Assembly: GCA_011525695.1 (NCBI GenBank)
Contig: WYBX01000016.1
Coordinates: forward strand, 1-37,501
DNA: 37,501 nucleotides
Direction of reading: 5' to 3'
Source: Verrucomicrobiia bacterium
Lineage (GTDB): Bacteria > Verrucomicrobiota > Verrucomicrobiia > Opitutales > Opitutaceae
Under the pieces are notes generated by a model, which worked only from the letters and a program-made list of their open reading frames with translations, was not told the DNA's origin and did no database searches. Each line of letters starts with the position of its first letter. Positions within the stretch are counted from its first letter, which is position 1. A program made the translations under genes and the position numbers. Below are positions 16,636 through 24,737 of this stretch, piece after piece.

Positions 16636-17334
16636 TCATGCGGGATTCGACGGGGGTGGGGCGGGCTCCGTGCGGGGTGCGGCGGCCGGTGGAGCCGGCC
16701 GGGCGGCGGGGCTTTGTGCTGCTGCCAGCCGAGTCGATCCAGCCGCGGGGGCGGGAGCGCTGGCCGCCGGCTTCGGCGCTGCCGCCTTGGCCGCCGCAGC
16801 GGCCGCAGCCTTGCGGGCAGCCTCGGCCAGCATGGCATCCACCTGCGCCGCCTCGGTCGGGTGAATCTGGTGAAAGTAGCTGTTGGGTTTGGCCAGCTGC
16901 TCCCGGCGGAGCAGGAGGGCATTGAACCGATCGGACTCCGCGATTTCGAAGTGCTGATCCATCTTGATTGCGTCGAACGGGCAGACCTCGACGCAGATCT
17001 GGCAGCTCATGCACACCGAGATGTCGATGTCGAAGACGGCGGGGAAGAGCTGCAGCTTGCCGTTCGCATCGGGCTTCTTCGCCTTGCTCTTCTCGATGTA
17101 GATGCACTGTGGCGGACACTCCTTCTCACATATCTGGCAGGCGACGCAGCGCAGCGTGCCCATCGGGTCGTCGGCGCTCTCGCTGACCAGGAACGGGAAA
17201 TTCCGATAATTCTCCGCGACCTTCGCCGGTTGCTCGGGGTATTCGAGCGTCACCAGCCGTTCCGGATCATGGAAGCTGCCCACGAAATTCTTCGCGGTGA
17301 CAGCGAGGCCTTTGATGAGTCCGGATCCAAGCAT
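16636..17334 (-). CDS. nuoI: NADH-quinone oxidoreductase subunit I (2x 4Fe-4S ferredoxin)
   Basis: Iron-sulfur subunit carrying clusters N6a and N6b towards the quinone site, 232 residues. Two CxxCxxCxxxC motifs are visible: CVACQICEKECPPQC and CMSCQICVEVCPFDAIKMD. It is some 50 residues longer than E. coli NuoI because of an Ala/Pro/Lys-rich low-complexity tail from about residue 165 onward (AEAARKAAAAAAAKAAAPKP and continuing). The start at ATG 17334 (MLGSGLIKGLAV) is preferred; the extra codons upstream come from a duplicated GCGGAGCAAAAACCT. It lies before nuoH, the reverse of the common order. Confidence 0.94.
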   Translation of the reverse strand: MLGSGLIKGLAVTAKNFVGSFHDPERLVTLEYPEQPAKVAENYRNFPFLVSESADDPMGTLRCVACQICEKECPPQCIYIEKSKAKKPDANGKLQLFPAVFDIDISVCMSCQICVEVCPFDAIKMDQHFEIAESDRFNALLLRREQLAKPNSYFHQIHPTEAAQVDAMLAEAARKAAAAAAAKAAAPKPAASAPAPAAGSTRLAAAQSPAARPAPPAAAPRTEPAPPPSNPA

Positions 17335-17350
17335 GAGGTTTTTGCTCCGC

Positions 17351-17401
17351 AGGTTTTTGCTCCGCAAAAACCTAGTTCATTTTCCGCCGGGGCGGAAAAT
17401 G
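17351..17401. repeat. Two adjacent perfect hairpins just upstream of nuoI
   Basis: AGGTTTTTGC (17351-17360), loop TCC, GCAAAAACCT (17364-17373); then CATTTTCCGCC (17378-17388), loop GG, GGCGGAAAATG (17391-17401). Both stems are perfect. The first lies 17 nt upstream of the nuoI ATG and is partly duplicated next to the start codon. They could affect translation of nuoI or processing of the mRNA. Confidence 0.6.
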
Positions 17402-17527
17402 AGGGGGAGGGGTTTGGGAGATCATTGGTTGGATAATCGTAGACAGGGTTTTTCGGGAGCAAAGGTTTTCGCGAACGCGGAGACCCAAACCGGAAACATC
17501 ATACGTCCAGACGCGGCTGCGACCCCG

Positions 17528-17574
17528 TAGCGCCAGTCTTCGACTGGCGTGCGCCGGTTGAAAACCGGCGCTAC
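17528..17574. repeat. REP-like double hairpin between nuoD and nuoI
   Basis: A 47-nt block bounded by GTAGCGCC and GGCGCTAC with two inner stems: CGCCAGTC-TTC-GACTGGCG and CGCCGGTT-GAA-AACCGGCG. The second stem recurs exactly at 30396-30414. It lies in the 301-nt gap between nuoD and nuoI and is one of several dispersed palindromes in the window. Confidence 0.65.
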
Positions 17575-17635
17575 CAATTATGAATGACGGCAAATTGTTG
17601 GGATACCCCATGGGAAGGTGTGAGATTCTTCGGGA

Positions 17636-18856
17636 CTAGCGATCCACCTCGCCCAGGACGATGTCGACGCTGCCGAGGATGATGACGGCGTCGGCGACCG
17701 TCTGGCCGAGGCACATGTCCTCGAGCACGGTGAGGTTGACGAAGGATGGCGGCCGGACGCGGTAGCGGTAGGGATTCGCGCTGCCGTCGCTGATGAGATA
17801 GAACCCGATTTCGCCCTTCGGGCCTTCGATCCGGCCGTAGGCCTCGCCGGGCTTCGGCTTCAGACCTCGAATCTTGGCCTTCGGATCCATGATCGGACCG
17901 GCGGGCAGGTCGCGGAGCGCCTGCTGGAGGATTCCGAGCGACTCGCGCATTTCCAGCACGCGAATCATGTAGCGATCATAGGTGTCGCCATGATCGCCTA
18001 GCGGGACGCGGAAATCGAACCGGGGATAAACGCCGTAGCCATCGACCTTGCGCAGATCATAATTCACGCCGCAGGCGCGCAGCATCGGGCCGGTGATCCC
18101 GGCGTTGACGGCGAGTTCCGGCCCCAGGACCCCAACGCCCTGCGTGCGGGCCATCAGGATCTCGTTGCCGGTAATCAATGCCTCGTATTCGTCGAGAAAT
18201 TCATTGTAGCCATCGACGAACCGCTGGGTGGCGGCGAGCCAGTCCGGGGTGGCGTCGACGCGGCAGCCGCCGAACCGCTGGAAATTGCACATCATCCGCG
18301 AACCGCTGATCGATTCGAACAGATCGAGAATCTTCTCGCGTTCGCGGAACGCGTACATCAGCGGTGTGCCGCTGGCGCCGGTGTCCTGGAGCAGGAAGCC
18401 GGCAAGGCAGGTATGGTTCAGTAACCGGGTCAGCTCGGCGAGGATGACGCGCAGGTACTCGGCCCGCTCTGGCACGGGCTGGCCGGCCAGCTTCTCCACT
18501 GCGAGCGCGTACGCCCAGTTGTTCGTCATCGAATTCAGGTAATCGAGACGATCCGTGTAGGGCATTGACGCGAGGTAGGTCGTGTTCTCGCCCAATTTCT
18601 CGTGGTTGCGGTGAAGGTAGCCGAAGACCGGTTTCAGCTTCACGATCGCCTCGCCGTCGAGGGTCACCATCATCCGGAACACCCCGTGGGTGGACGGGTG
18701 ATGTGGCCCCATCGAGACCTCGAGCAGATCGCCGTGAAACGGATCGTGGACCTCGCGGACCTGGGCGTTCGCGGCCGGATTGAACGGCGGCAGGGCGGCC
18801 GGGAGCGCCGGAGCCGATCGGTCCGCAGCGGGGGAGATTCCGGATTCCAGGTTCAT
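17636..18856 (-). CDS. nuoD: NADH-quinone oxidoreductase subunit D
   Basis: 49-kDa-type subunit that forms the quinone pocket with NuoB, 406 residues. Seen: [20 protein letters not shown] (with the His residues near the quinone), [15 protein letters not shown] [20 protein letters not shown], and the invariant C-terminal VDR ([12 protein letters not shown]). It is a stand-alone NuoD, not a NuoCD fusion. ATG 18856 overlaps the nuoC stop by 4 nt. A 301-nt repeat-bearing gap follows, and then nuoI where nuoE, nuoF and nuoG would be expected. Confidence 0.97.
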   Translation of the reverse strand: MNLESGISPAADRSAPALPAALPPFNPAANAQVREVHDPFHGDLLEVSMGPHHPSTHGVFRMMVTLDGEAIVKLKPVFGYLHRNHEKLGENTTYLASMPYTDRLDYLNSMTNNWAYALAVEKLAGQPVPERAEYLRVILAELTRLLNHTCLAGFLLQDTGASGTPLMYAFREREKILDLFESISGSRMMCNFQRFGGCRVDATPDWLAATQRFVDGYNEFLDEYEALITGNEILMARTQGVGVLGPELAVNAGITGPMLRACGVNYDLRKVDGYGVYPRFDFRVPLGDHGDTYDRYMIRVLEMRESLGILQQALRDLPAGPIMDPKAKIRGLKPKPGEAYGRIEGPKGEIGFYLISDGSANPYRYRVRPPSFVNLTVLEDMCLGQTVADAVIILGSVDIVLGEVDR

Positions 18857-19500
18857 GGCTGCCGCCCTTCCGCCCTTGCCAGGTGCTCTTGCGCCTTCTT
18901 CAGCACGTCGTCATGGGCGGTCGGCTCCCATTCGTAATCATCGGGCTCGACGTAGTCCCGGCGCATCGGGTGATCCTTGAACCCGTCCCACATCAGGATC
19001 CGGCGCAGATCGGGATGCCCCTCGAACGTCACCCCGAACAGGTCGAACACCTCGCGTTCCTGAAACTCGCAGGCGCGCCAGATTGGGGTGAGCGAGGGGA
19101 CGGCGACCTGATCGGTCCGGTTGCCGGTGCGGAGCCGGATGATGACGGGACCGTGCTGGCGGGCCATCGAGTAAAGGTGGTACACGACCTCCAGGAAGGC
19201 CGGCGTTAGCCGCTTGGTCTTCTGTTCGTAAACCTTGGGCGTTCCCGTCGTCGGATCCGGCTGGGTGACGCGCGTGGTCTCGATGACTTCCTGCTGCGGC
19301 CAGTCGACCCCGGTGACGTTGGAGCAGTAATCGAGCGACAGCTCGGGGTCATCGCGCAGAAACCGGGCGATGGCGAGCGCGTGCTCACGGCCAATGACGA
19401 GCGAATCCTGGCCCACCGGCGCGGGATTGGGCAGTACGGTGACGTCCGCCCCGGGGAACCGGGCGAGGATCCGTTCACGCAGTTGGACGAGGGGCTCCAT
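18853..19500 (-). CDS. nuoC: NADH-quinone oxidoreductase subunit C
   Basis: 30-kDa-type peripheral-arm subunit, 215 residues. The C-terminal family signature is clear: [20 protein letters not shown] followed by [14 protein letters not shown] 19500 ([20 protein letters not shown]) lies 1 nt after the nuoB stop; the longer frame upstream is a shadow of nuoB. Its stop overlaps nuoD by 4 nt. An insert of about 25 residues ([19 protein letters not shown]) sits where the beta-sheet domain loop would be. Confidence 0.95.
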   Translation of the reverse strand: MEPLVQLRERILARFPGADVTVLPNPAPVGQDSLVIGREHALAIARFLRDDPELSLDYCSNVTGVDWPQQEVIETTRVTQPDPTTGTPKVYEQKTKRLTPAFLEVVYHLYSMARQHGPVIIRLRTGNRTDQVAVPSLTPIWRACEFQEREVFDLFGVTFEGHPDLRRILMWDGFKDHPMRRDYVEPDDYEWEPTAHDDVLKKAQEHLARAEGRQP

Positions 19501-19501
19501 G

Positions 19502-20224
19502 TCAGGAGGCGGGCCGGACGGGGGGCGGGGGCGGCTGCCAGACGGCGGGATTCTGCGGCGGGACCAGATCGCGCTCCCCGAATTCGGGCACAGGATACGC
19601 ACACGGATCGTCGGCCCGCAGGTGCCGCGGGGCGTCGGGCCCGGTGAGCTTCTGTCCACGGATCTTTTGCTGCAGCTGCATCAACCCGTGCAGCAGGGCC
19701 TCGGGCCGGGGCGGGCAGCCAGGAATGTAGATGTCGACCGGGAGGAAGCGATCGATGCCCTTCAGGACGTTGTAACCCTGCTTGAACGGACCGCCCGAGA
19801 TGGCGCAAGCACCCATGGCGATGCAATATTTCGGTTCCGGCATTTGGTTCCAGAGCCGGACCACCTGGGGAGCCATCTTCTTGGTCACCGTCCCGGAGAC
19901 GATCAAGAGATCGGCCTGCCGGGGGGAGGGGCGGAAAACCTCCGAACCAAACCGGGCGATGTCGAAACGCGCCATGGATGCCGCGATCATCTCGATCGCG
20001 CAGCAGGCGAGCCCGAACTGGAGCGGCCAGACCGAGTGGCTGCGCCCCCAGTTATAGATTTCCTCGAGGCTGGTAAGCAGGATCCCCTGCCGGCGGAGTT
20101 CATCGCGCTCCGCCTCGGAGATGAGCGGGGATTCGGGACTCGGGGTGGGCGAGGACGCGCCGCGGGGAGTGTCCGCTGGTTCTGGTCGCGTCGTTTCGGC
20201 GAGCTGGGCGGTGGCGTCGCTCAT
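19502..20224 (-). CDS. nuoB: NADH-quinone oxidoreductase subunit B
   Basis: PSST-type subunit binding cluster N2, the last electron carrier before quinone, 240 residues. Cluster ligands are visible: the adjacent cysteines in [19 protein letters not shown], then Cys in [16 protein letters not shown] and Cys-Pro in [16 protein letters not shown]. The N-terminal 45 residues and C-terminal 30 are Pro/Ser-rich extensions outside the conserved core. ATG 20224 lies 1 nt after the nuoA stop. Confidence 0.97.
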   Translation of the reverse strand: MSDATAQLAETTRPEPADTPRGASSPTPSPESPLISEAERDELRRQGILLTSLEEIYNWGRSHSVWPLQFGLACCAIEMIAASMARFDIARFGSEVFRPSPRQADLLIVSGTVTKKMAPQVVRLWNQMPEPKYCIAMGACAISGGPFKQGYNVLKGIDRFLPVDIYIPGCPPRPEALLHGLMQLQQKIRGQKLTGPDAPRHLRADDPCAYPVPEFGERDLVPPQNPAVWQPPPPPVRPAS

Positions 20225-20225
20225 T

Positions 20226-20597
20226 TCACTTCCACTCCAGGTGACCCCGCTGCCAGGCCCAGACAAGCCCCTCGGCGAGGAGCAGGATAAAGACCAGCAT
20301 GGCAACGAGCGGGCCGGCCGAAAGGCCGGTGAATGCGACCGCGAAGGGGAGGAGGAAAAGCACCTCGACGTCGAAGATCAGGAACAGGATCGCGTAGAGG
20401 TAATAGTGGGCCTTGAACTGAATCCACGCATCGCCGGTCGGGGGCACGCCGCATTCGTAGACATCCTGCTTGGAAGGATTTGGCTTGGCCGGTTGGAAGG
20501 ACCTAAACCAGAGACGGGCCAGTCCAAGAAGGACGAGCGGAAACGCCACAGCCACAACGGCAAACAACGCGAGGAAGGCGTAGGGATGGGCGGTCAT
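20226..20597 (-). CDS. nuoA: NADH-quinone oxidoreductase subunit A
   Basis: Small membrane subunit of complex I, 123 residues, three helices. Conserved points: the loop [15 protein letters not shown] with the reactive Cys, and [19 protein letters not shown] in TM2 with its acidic pair. It is the first nuo gene on the minus strand; ATG 20597 gives [15 protein letters not shown]. The operon promoter should lie in the 323 nt upstream. Confidence 0.96.
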   Translation of the reverse strand: MTAHPYAFLALFAVVAVAFPLVLLGLARLWFRSFQPAKPNPSKQDVYECGVPPTGDAWIQFKAHYYLYAILFLIFDVEVLFLLPFAVAFTGLSAGPLVAMLVFILLLAEGLVWAWQRGHLEWK

Positions 20598-20920
20598 CGA
20601 GACGTCCGGCGGAGCATGAGAAGGGGTCTTCCAACCTCAACCCGATTCAGGCGGATTTCTTGGCGAAAGCTATGCATCAATTGCATGCTTGGGCCGCGTC
20701 TGGGTGGATCGGAAGGGACAATGAGACGGAACAAAAGGCCCTCTCTTCGGCAAATGCAATCATCCCACCCCGCGGGCCGACAATTCCACCGCAAGTTAGA
20801 AGAAGATCGCGATGCAAGTTTGCCTCACGAAAGAGATTCTCAATCGCGCCCAGCCGCGGCTCCCAGCCGAGCCCAAATTTGCCTGCCTTCTCTTTCCGGG
20901 GGCGGAGGCGGCCGGGCCGA
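20598..20920. other. Spacer between apbE and nuoA (probable nuo promoter region)
   Basis: A 323-nt gene-free stretch upstream of nuoA. It is less GC-rich than its surroundings near 20660-20690 and contains a small palindrome ATGCATCAATTGCAT at 20672-20686. I see no consensus -35/-10 pair for the nuo operon and no clear terminator for apbE. Confidence 0.35.
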
Positions 20921-21760
20921 TCACGGGCCGCCGAGCAAGGTGGTCAACCTCCCGTAGGTCACCAGTCTGTCCTCCGGCCCCGCCAGCGCCGCGCCGATGG
21001 AAGGGTGCTCGGCGCAAAAGGAGGCGATTTCCGCTTCCTGCATCACGAAGAAGGCGGTCGAAAGCGCATCCGCCTGGGCGGCCGACGGTGCCACGGACCA
21101 GACCCGGTTTTCCCGCGAAACGATCTGGCCGGTCCGCGGATCGACGAGATGCGATCCCTTGACCGCGATCCCGGAGGCGCTCAGCGAGCAGTTCTCGATC
21201 CGGCACAACCGGGAGGCGTCGCCATCGCCGAGTGCAGCCTGCCAGTGGCCGCCGGCAGGATTCGCGAGCGCGAGCACCGTGCTGCCGCCGGCATTGAGGC
21301 AGGCGGACGAGATCTCCCATTCGCGCAGCAGATCGGCGGCCTGATCCAAGGCGTAACCCTTGCCGATGGCCCCGAGATCCAAGTGGAGCCGGGTGGCCCG
21401 GGAGGTGATCGAGTGGGTCGCGGGATCGAGGGTGTAGGGCGGATCGCCGGCGCCGAGATCGGCCGGCCGGAGCGAGGCGTAGGCGGCATCAAAGGCGCGC
21501 TCGGTGGCAAACGAAACATCGGCGGCGAGCAGGAGGCATTCGAGCGCCGCCTCGCCAAGCTGCGCGCTCGCGCCGGGTGCAAGTCGGTTGGCCCGCGAGA
21601 TGTCGCTCGATTCGCGAAACCGGCTGAGTTCCGCTTCCATCCGATCGATCAGCCGGAAGGCCTCGGTGGCGGCCTGGCGGGCGTAATCTGGCTGCTGGCC
21701 GGCAATGACGATCTCGAAATAGGTCGTCATCGCTTCGTGGCGGAAGCTGGGGAGATTCAT
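20921..21760 (-). CDS. apbE: FAD:protein FMN transferase (ApbE family)
   Basis: Transfers FMN from FAD to Thr/Ser of target flavoproteins; 279 residues. Family motifs: LDLGAIGKGYALDQAADLL (FAD-binding GxxxKG), SSACLNAGGSTVLAL, GSHLVDPRTGQIV and QADALSTAFFVM. There is no signal peptide or lipobox (MNLPSFRHEAMTTYFEIVIA), unlike many periplasmic ApbE lipoproteins, so this copy may act inside the cell or be exported another way. ATG 21760 overlaps the EamA stop by 4 nt. No obvious FMN-acceptor (NqrC/RnfG-like) gene is in the window. Confidence 0.92.
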   Translation of the reverse strand: MNLPSFRHEAMTTYFEIVIAGQQPDYARQAATEAFRLIDRMEAELSRFRESSDISRANRLAPGASAQLGEAALECLLLAADVSFATERAFDAAYASLRPADLGAGDPPYTLDPATHSITSRATRLHLDLGAIGKGYALDQAADLLREWEISSACLNAGGSTVLALANPAGGHWQAALGDGDASRLCRIENCSLSASGIAVKGSHLVDPRTGQIVSRENRVWSVAPSAAQADALSTAFFVMQEAEIASFCAEHPSIGAALAGPEDRLVTYGRLTTLLGGP

Positions 21761-22686
21761 GCGGGCGGTCGGTCGGGCCGGGATGGGTGTTGGATGGTCG
21801 GGTCGGGGTCCGCTGCGGGACGGGCGTGTTCCGCCAGCCACACCGCTACGCCCATGATGGCCAAGCTGGCGGAAAGCGAAACCGGATCGGCCTCCTCGCC
21901 GAAGAAAAGCAAGGAACAGCCGACGGCCAGCGGCACTTTTGCATTGTTCATCACTGCCAGCGTGCCGGCGCTGACCCGCGTCGCCCCCTGGTTCCAGAGG
22001 AAGAATCCCAGGCCCGACGCGAGGACCCCGAGGTAGATCAGCGTCCAGACATGGCCGGGACCCAGCGGCACGCCGGTGCCGGCGCCACGAACGACGGCGG
22101 CTCCGCCGGCGAGCGCAAAGCCGCCGGCGAAGAGCAAGCCGAAGACCTCGCGATCGCGCAGCCCGGCGTGGCGGCACCGCAACCGCGCGTATTGCAGCTG
22201 GCCGATGGCAAATGCGGCATTCGAGGCTTGGACCAGCAGTATCCCGGAAATCGTGACGGCGACCGCGGCCGATTTCACGACCACCAGCGCGGTGCCCGCC
22301 ACCGCGAGCAACGCGGCGAGCAGCGCCCGCGGCCGCAGCGTGCGGTCGAGTGCGTCGGCGAACAGCGTCACAAAGACGGGCGTGGTGAGCGTGAAGAGCG
22401 CGACCTCATAAGCCTGTAGGTAGCGAAAGCTCTCGTTGTAGGCCAGGTACATGAGCCCGAACTGCACGGCCCCGATGCCGGCCAGTGCGAGTGCTGTTCG
22501 AACGGAGAGCCCGCGCCAGCGGAGGAAGGGCAGGAACACGAGCAGCGCCAGCCCGAGCCGTGCGGCGGAGATGAACGCGCTGTCGAGACCCGCGAGCCGC
22601 CCCTTGATCAGCCCGAACGAGAACGCCCAGAGGAGGGAGACGATCAGGAGCAGCAGCATCGCGGCGGGTCGTTCCCTGCGACTCAC
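21757..22686 (-). CDS. EamA/DMT-family transporter
   Basis: Ten-helix drug/metabolite transporter of the EamA family, 309 residues. It contains two homologous halves: MLLLLIVSLLWAFSFGLIKG at the start of the first, and ISGILLVQASNAAFAIGQL opening the second, with SGLGFFLWNQGATRVSAG and VPLAVGCSLLFFGEEAD as typical EamA segments. Substrate cannot be told; relatives export amino acids or other small metabolites. The GTG at 22686 overlaps the ABC permease stop by 4 nt (GTGA), and apbE overlaps its end, so the three genes are probably co-transcribed. Confidence 0.9.
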   Translation of the reverse strand: MSRRERPAAMLLLLIVSLLWAFSFGLIKGRLAGLDSAFISAARLGLALLVFLPFLRWRGLSVRTALALAGIGAVQFGLMYLAYNESFRYLQAYEVALFTLTTPVFVTLFADALDRTLRPRALLAALLAVAGTALVVVKSAAVAVTISGILLVQASNAAFAIGQLQYARLRCRHAGLRDREVFGLLFAGGFALAGGAAVVRGAGTGVPLGPGHVWTLIYLGVLASGLGFFLWNQGATRVSAGTLAVMNNAKVPLAVGCSLLFFGEEADPVSLSASLAIMGVAVWLAEHARPAADPDPTIQHPSRPDRPPA

Positions 22687-24377
22687 ACCCGGAAGATCGC
22701 GCCGAGTCGCTTGCCCATGATCACACTGAGCCCGGCAATCGTCACGCCCAGGAAGGCCATGGCCCAGACGCCAAGGGCGCTGGCAATGAACTTGCCGTCG
22801 CCGAGCAGCTGGAAGAGCTCCATGATGGCCTTGGTGATCGGGTAGAACGCCTGTTTTTGGGCGAGAATCAGCGAGTCGCTCACCTCGAGCATGGCGAAGG
22901 CAAATGCCAGCAGCCCGCCCGCGATCAGGTTCGCCGTGATCAGCGGCAGCGTGATCCGGATGACCGCGCGGAGCGGCGGCGCCCCGAGGTTCTGGGCCGC
23001 CTCCTCCAGGGTCTCGCTGGTTTGCTGGAAGCCGGCGGCCGCCGCCCGCACCACGTAAGGCAGCCGGCGGACGGAGTAGGCGACGATTAGCAGCACCGTG
23101 GGGTCGCGCGTCGGGTTGAGGAAGCTGAAGAATTTTCCCTCCTGCGCCATCGCGAGATAGCCGAATGCGAGCACCAGCCCCGGGACGGCGAGTGGCAGCA
23201 TGGCGAGGAAATCGAGCACGTGGCGGCCCGTGATCCGGCTGCGCACCACGACATACGCGATGGCGACTCCGAGGACGAGGTCGACCATCGTGGAAACGCT
23301 GGCGAACCGCAGGCTGTTCGCGATCGACGAGACGGTGAGGTCATGCCCGAGGGCGAGCGCGAAGTTTTCCGTGGTGAAGTATTGCGGCAGGACGGTGGCA
23401 TACCACTCGCCGGCGAAGGCCACGAGGATGACCCCGAGGTGGGGGAGGACCGCAATGAACGTGACGCCGGCAAAGAAGAGGGTGCAGAGCCAGGCACGGG
23501 CGCGGGGCAGCGGCCGCGCGCCGCCGGTGGACGTGGCGCGGGCCATCATGGCGTAACTGCTCCGTCCGAACAGGCCCTTGCTGACGGCGTAGACCGAGAC
23601 CGAGCAGAGGAGCATCACGGCGACGAGTGCGAAGGGGAAGGGATTCGCCCCGATATCCTTCAGTCCATGGTAAATTTGCACGCTGGTGACGCGATCGTAG
23701 TCGAAGACCAGCGGGGTGCCCAGTTCGGTGAAGGTCCAGATGAAGACGATTGTGCCGCCGGCAAACAGCCCGGGCCGGATCAGCGGCAGGGTGATCTTCC
23801 AAAACCGGCGCAGCCCGGTGCAGCCGAGGTTCTCCGCGGCTTCCGCCATCGCGGGATCGATGTTGGCCAGGGCCGCCACGGCGTTGAGATAGATGATTGG
23901 ATACAGCGAGAGCGCCTCGACGACGGCCACACCCCAGAACTGGTGCGCGGCAAACCAGTCGATGGTGGCCGCCGGCGCGAGCAGCCCTGCGTGCTGGAGC
24001 AGGGCGTTGAAGGCGCCGTACTGGCCGAAAATCTGCTTGATGCCAATCGCGCCGACAAACGGCGGCAGGATCATCGGCACCAGGATCAGCGAAGCGAGGA
24101 GGCCTTTCGCCGGATAGAGGTAACGGTCGCTGACCACGGCGAGCGGCAGTGCGATCAGCAGGGCGAGGCCGGTCGCTGCGCAGGCGAGCAGGAACGAATT
24201 CCGGAGGCCGGTCAGGTAGGTCGGATCGGCCAGCAGCGCCTGCAGGTAGGCGAAGGTCACCCGGCCGTCGGCATCGATGAAGCCGCCGCGGAGAATCTGG
24301 AAAATCGGCCAGAGGAAGAACGCGGCGAAGAAGGCAAGGGTCGCCACGAAGACGACGCGTGCGAACGAATGCGACAT
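22683..24377 (-). CDS. Iron(III)-type ABC transporter permease (FbpB-like, duplicated)
   Basis: Double-domain permease of 564 residues with about 12 helices. It has two EAA loops that contact the ATPase: EAAENLGCTGLRRFWKITLP and EEAAQNLGAPPLRAVIRITL. This layout is typical of AfuB/FbpB/ThiP-like permeases for Fe3+ or related small ligands. No ATPase or binding protein is encoded in the window, so partners must lie elsewhere. It starts at ATG 24377 and is divergent from ilvBN; eamA and apbE follow with 4-nt overlaps. Confidence 0.9.
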   Translation of the reverse strand: MSHSFARVVFVATLAFFAAFFLWPIFQILRGGFIDADGRVTFAYLQALLADPTYLTGLRNSFLLACAATGLALLIALPLAVVSDRYLYPAKGLLASLILVPMILPPFVGAIGIKQIFGQYGAFNALLQHAGLLAPAATIDWFAAHQFWGVAVVEALSLYPIIYLNAVAALANIDPAMAEAAENLGCTGLRRFWKITLPLIRPGLFAGGTIVFIWTFTELGTPLVFDYDRVTSVQIYHGLKDIGANPFPFALVAVMLLCSVSVYAVSKGLFGRSSYAMMARATSTGGARPLPRARAWLCTLFFAGVTFIAVLPHLGVILVAFAGEWYATVLPQYFTTENFALALGHDLTVSSIANSLRFASVSTMVDLVLGVAIAYVVVRSRITGRHVLDFLAMLPLAVPGLVLAFGYLAMAQEGKFFSFLNPTRDPTVLLIVAYSVRRLPYVVRAAAAGFQQTSETLEEAAQNLGAPPLRAVIRITLPLITANLIAGGLLAFAFAMLEVSDSLILAQKQAFYPITKAIMELFQLLGDGKFIASALGVWAMAFLGVTIAGLSVIMGKRLGAIFRV

Positions 24378-24486
24378 CGTCCCGCAGTGTGGTTGGGCCC
24401 GTTGCTGCGCGGCAAGGGGGAAGTGGGCGGGTGGCCACGGCGTCCCCGCTGAAAGCCCGCACCATCAGCGTGGTCCCAAACCCGGC

Positions 24487-24492
24487 TTGACA
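24487..24492 (+). promoter_or_regulatory. Possible -35 element for ilvBN
   Basis: A consensus TTGACA at 24487-24492 lies 43 nt upstream of the leader-peptide ATG, in the right place for the promoter of the attenuated ilvBN transcript. No good -10 is found at 16-18 nt spacing (CTCTTC there), so it is a weak call. AGGAGG at 24492-24497 is not positioned for the leader start. Confidence 0.25.
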
Positions 24493-24534
24493 GGAGGCAA
24501 TCGGTCTGGCTCTTCTCCGGCCGCAATTTTGTTC

Positions 24535-24630
24535 ATGATCCTTCCCGGCACGACTTCCCGCTCCTCTTCCGGCCTCGCCCTCGTGGTCGTCAGCGTCGTC
24601 GTCGTTACTCGCGCACCGCGAGGGTTGTGA
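24535..24630 (+). CDS. ilvBN leader peptide (valine-rich, IvbL-like)
   Basis: A 31-codon frame, MILPGTTSRSSSGLAL then VVVSVVVVTRAPRGL, ending in TGA at 24628. Seven of eight consecutive codons (24583-24606) are valine. The E. coli ilvB leader IvbL has the same design (VVVVRVVVVV). Valine and leucine are end products of the pathway begun by the downstream ilvBN, so ribosome stalling at these codons would report charged tRNA-Val. No strong ribosome-binding site precedes the ATG; in-frame TTG 24529 is an alternative start. Position relative to the hairpins is exactly what attenuation needs. Confidence 0.85.
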   Translation: MILPGTTSRSSSGLALVVVSVVVVTRAPRGL

Positions 24631-24684
24631 ACGCTTGACCGCGAATTTCGCCCCCTCCGGTGCCCGCCACCGGAGGGGGTTTTT
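24578..24684 (+). terminator. ilvBN transcription attenuator
   Basis: Four segments are visible. Segment 1, CCCTCGTGGT (24578-24587), pairs with segment 2, ACCGCGAGGG (24615-24624), over 10 bp with one G-U (pause hairpin). Segment 3, CCCCCTCCGGT (24651-24661), pairs perfectly over 11 bp with segment 4, ACCGGAGGGGG (24669-24679), followed by TTTTT: an intrinsic terminator. Segment 2 can instead pair with CCCTCCGGT of segment 3 over 9 bp with one bulged C (antiterminator). A ribosome stalled on the valine codons covers segment 1 and frees segment 2, so transcription continues; one that reaches the stop codon covers segment 2 and the terminator forms. The pairings are read directly; the switching is inferred from known ilv/trp-type attenuators. 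Confidence 0.88.
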
Positions 24685-24737
24685 GTTTGGCCCCCTGCGG
24701 AGCGGCACGGGAGGTGGCACTCAAACCACCACCATCC

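Noticed and set aside
24487..24515. A full sigma-70 promoter for ilvBN
   Set aside because: TTGACA is consensus but the hexamer at the right distance (CTCTTC) is not a -10; only the -35 was kept, at low confidence.
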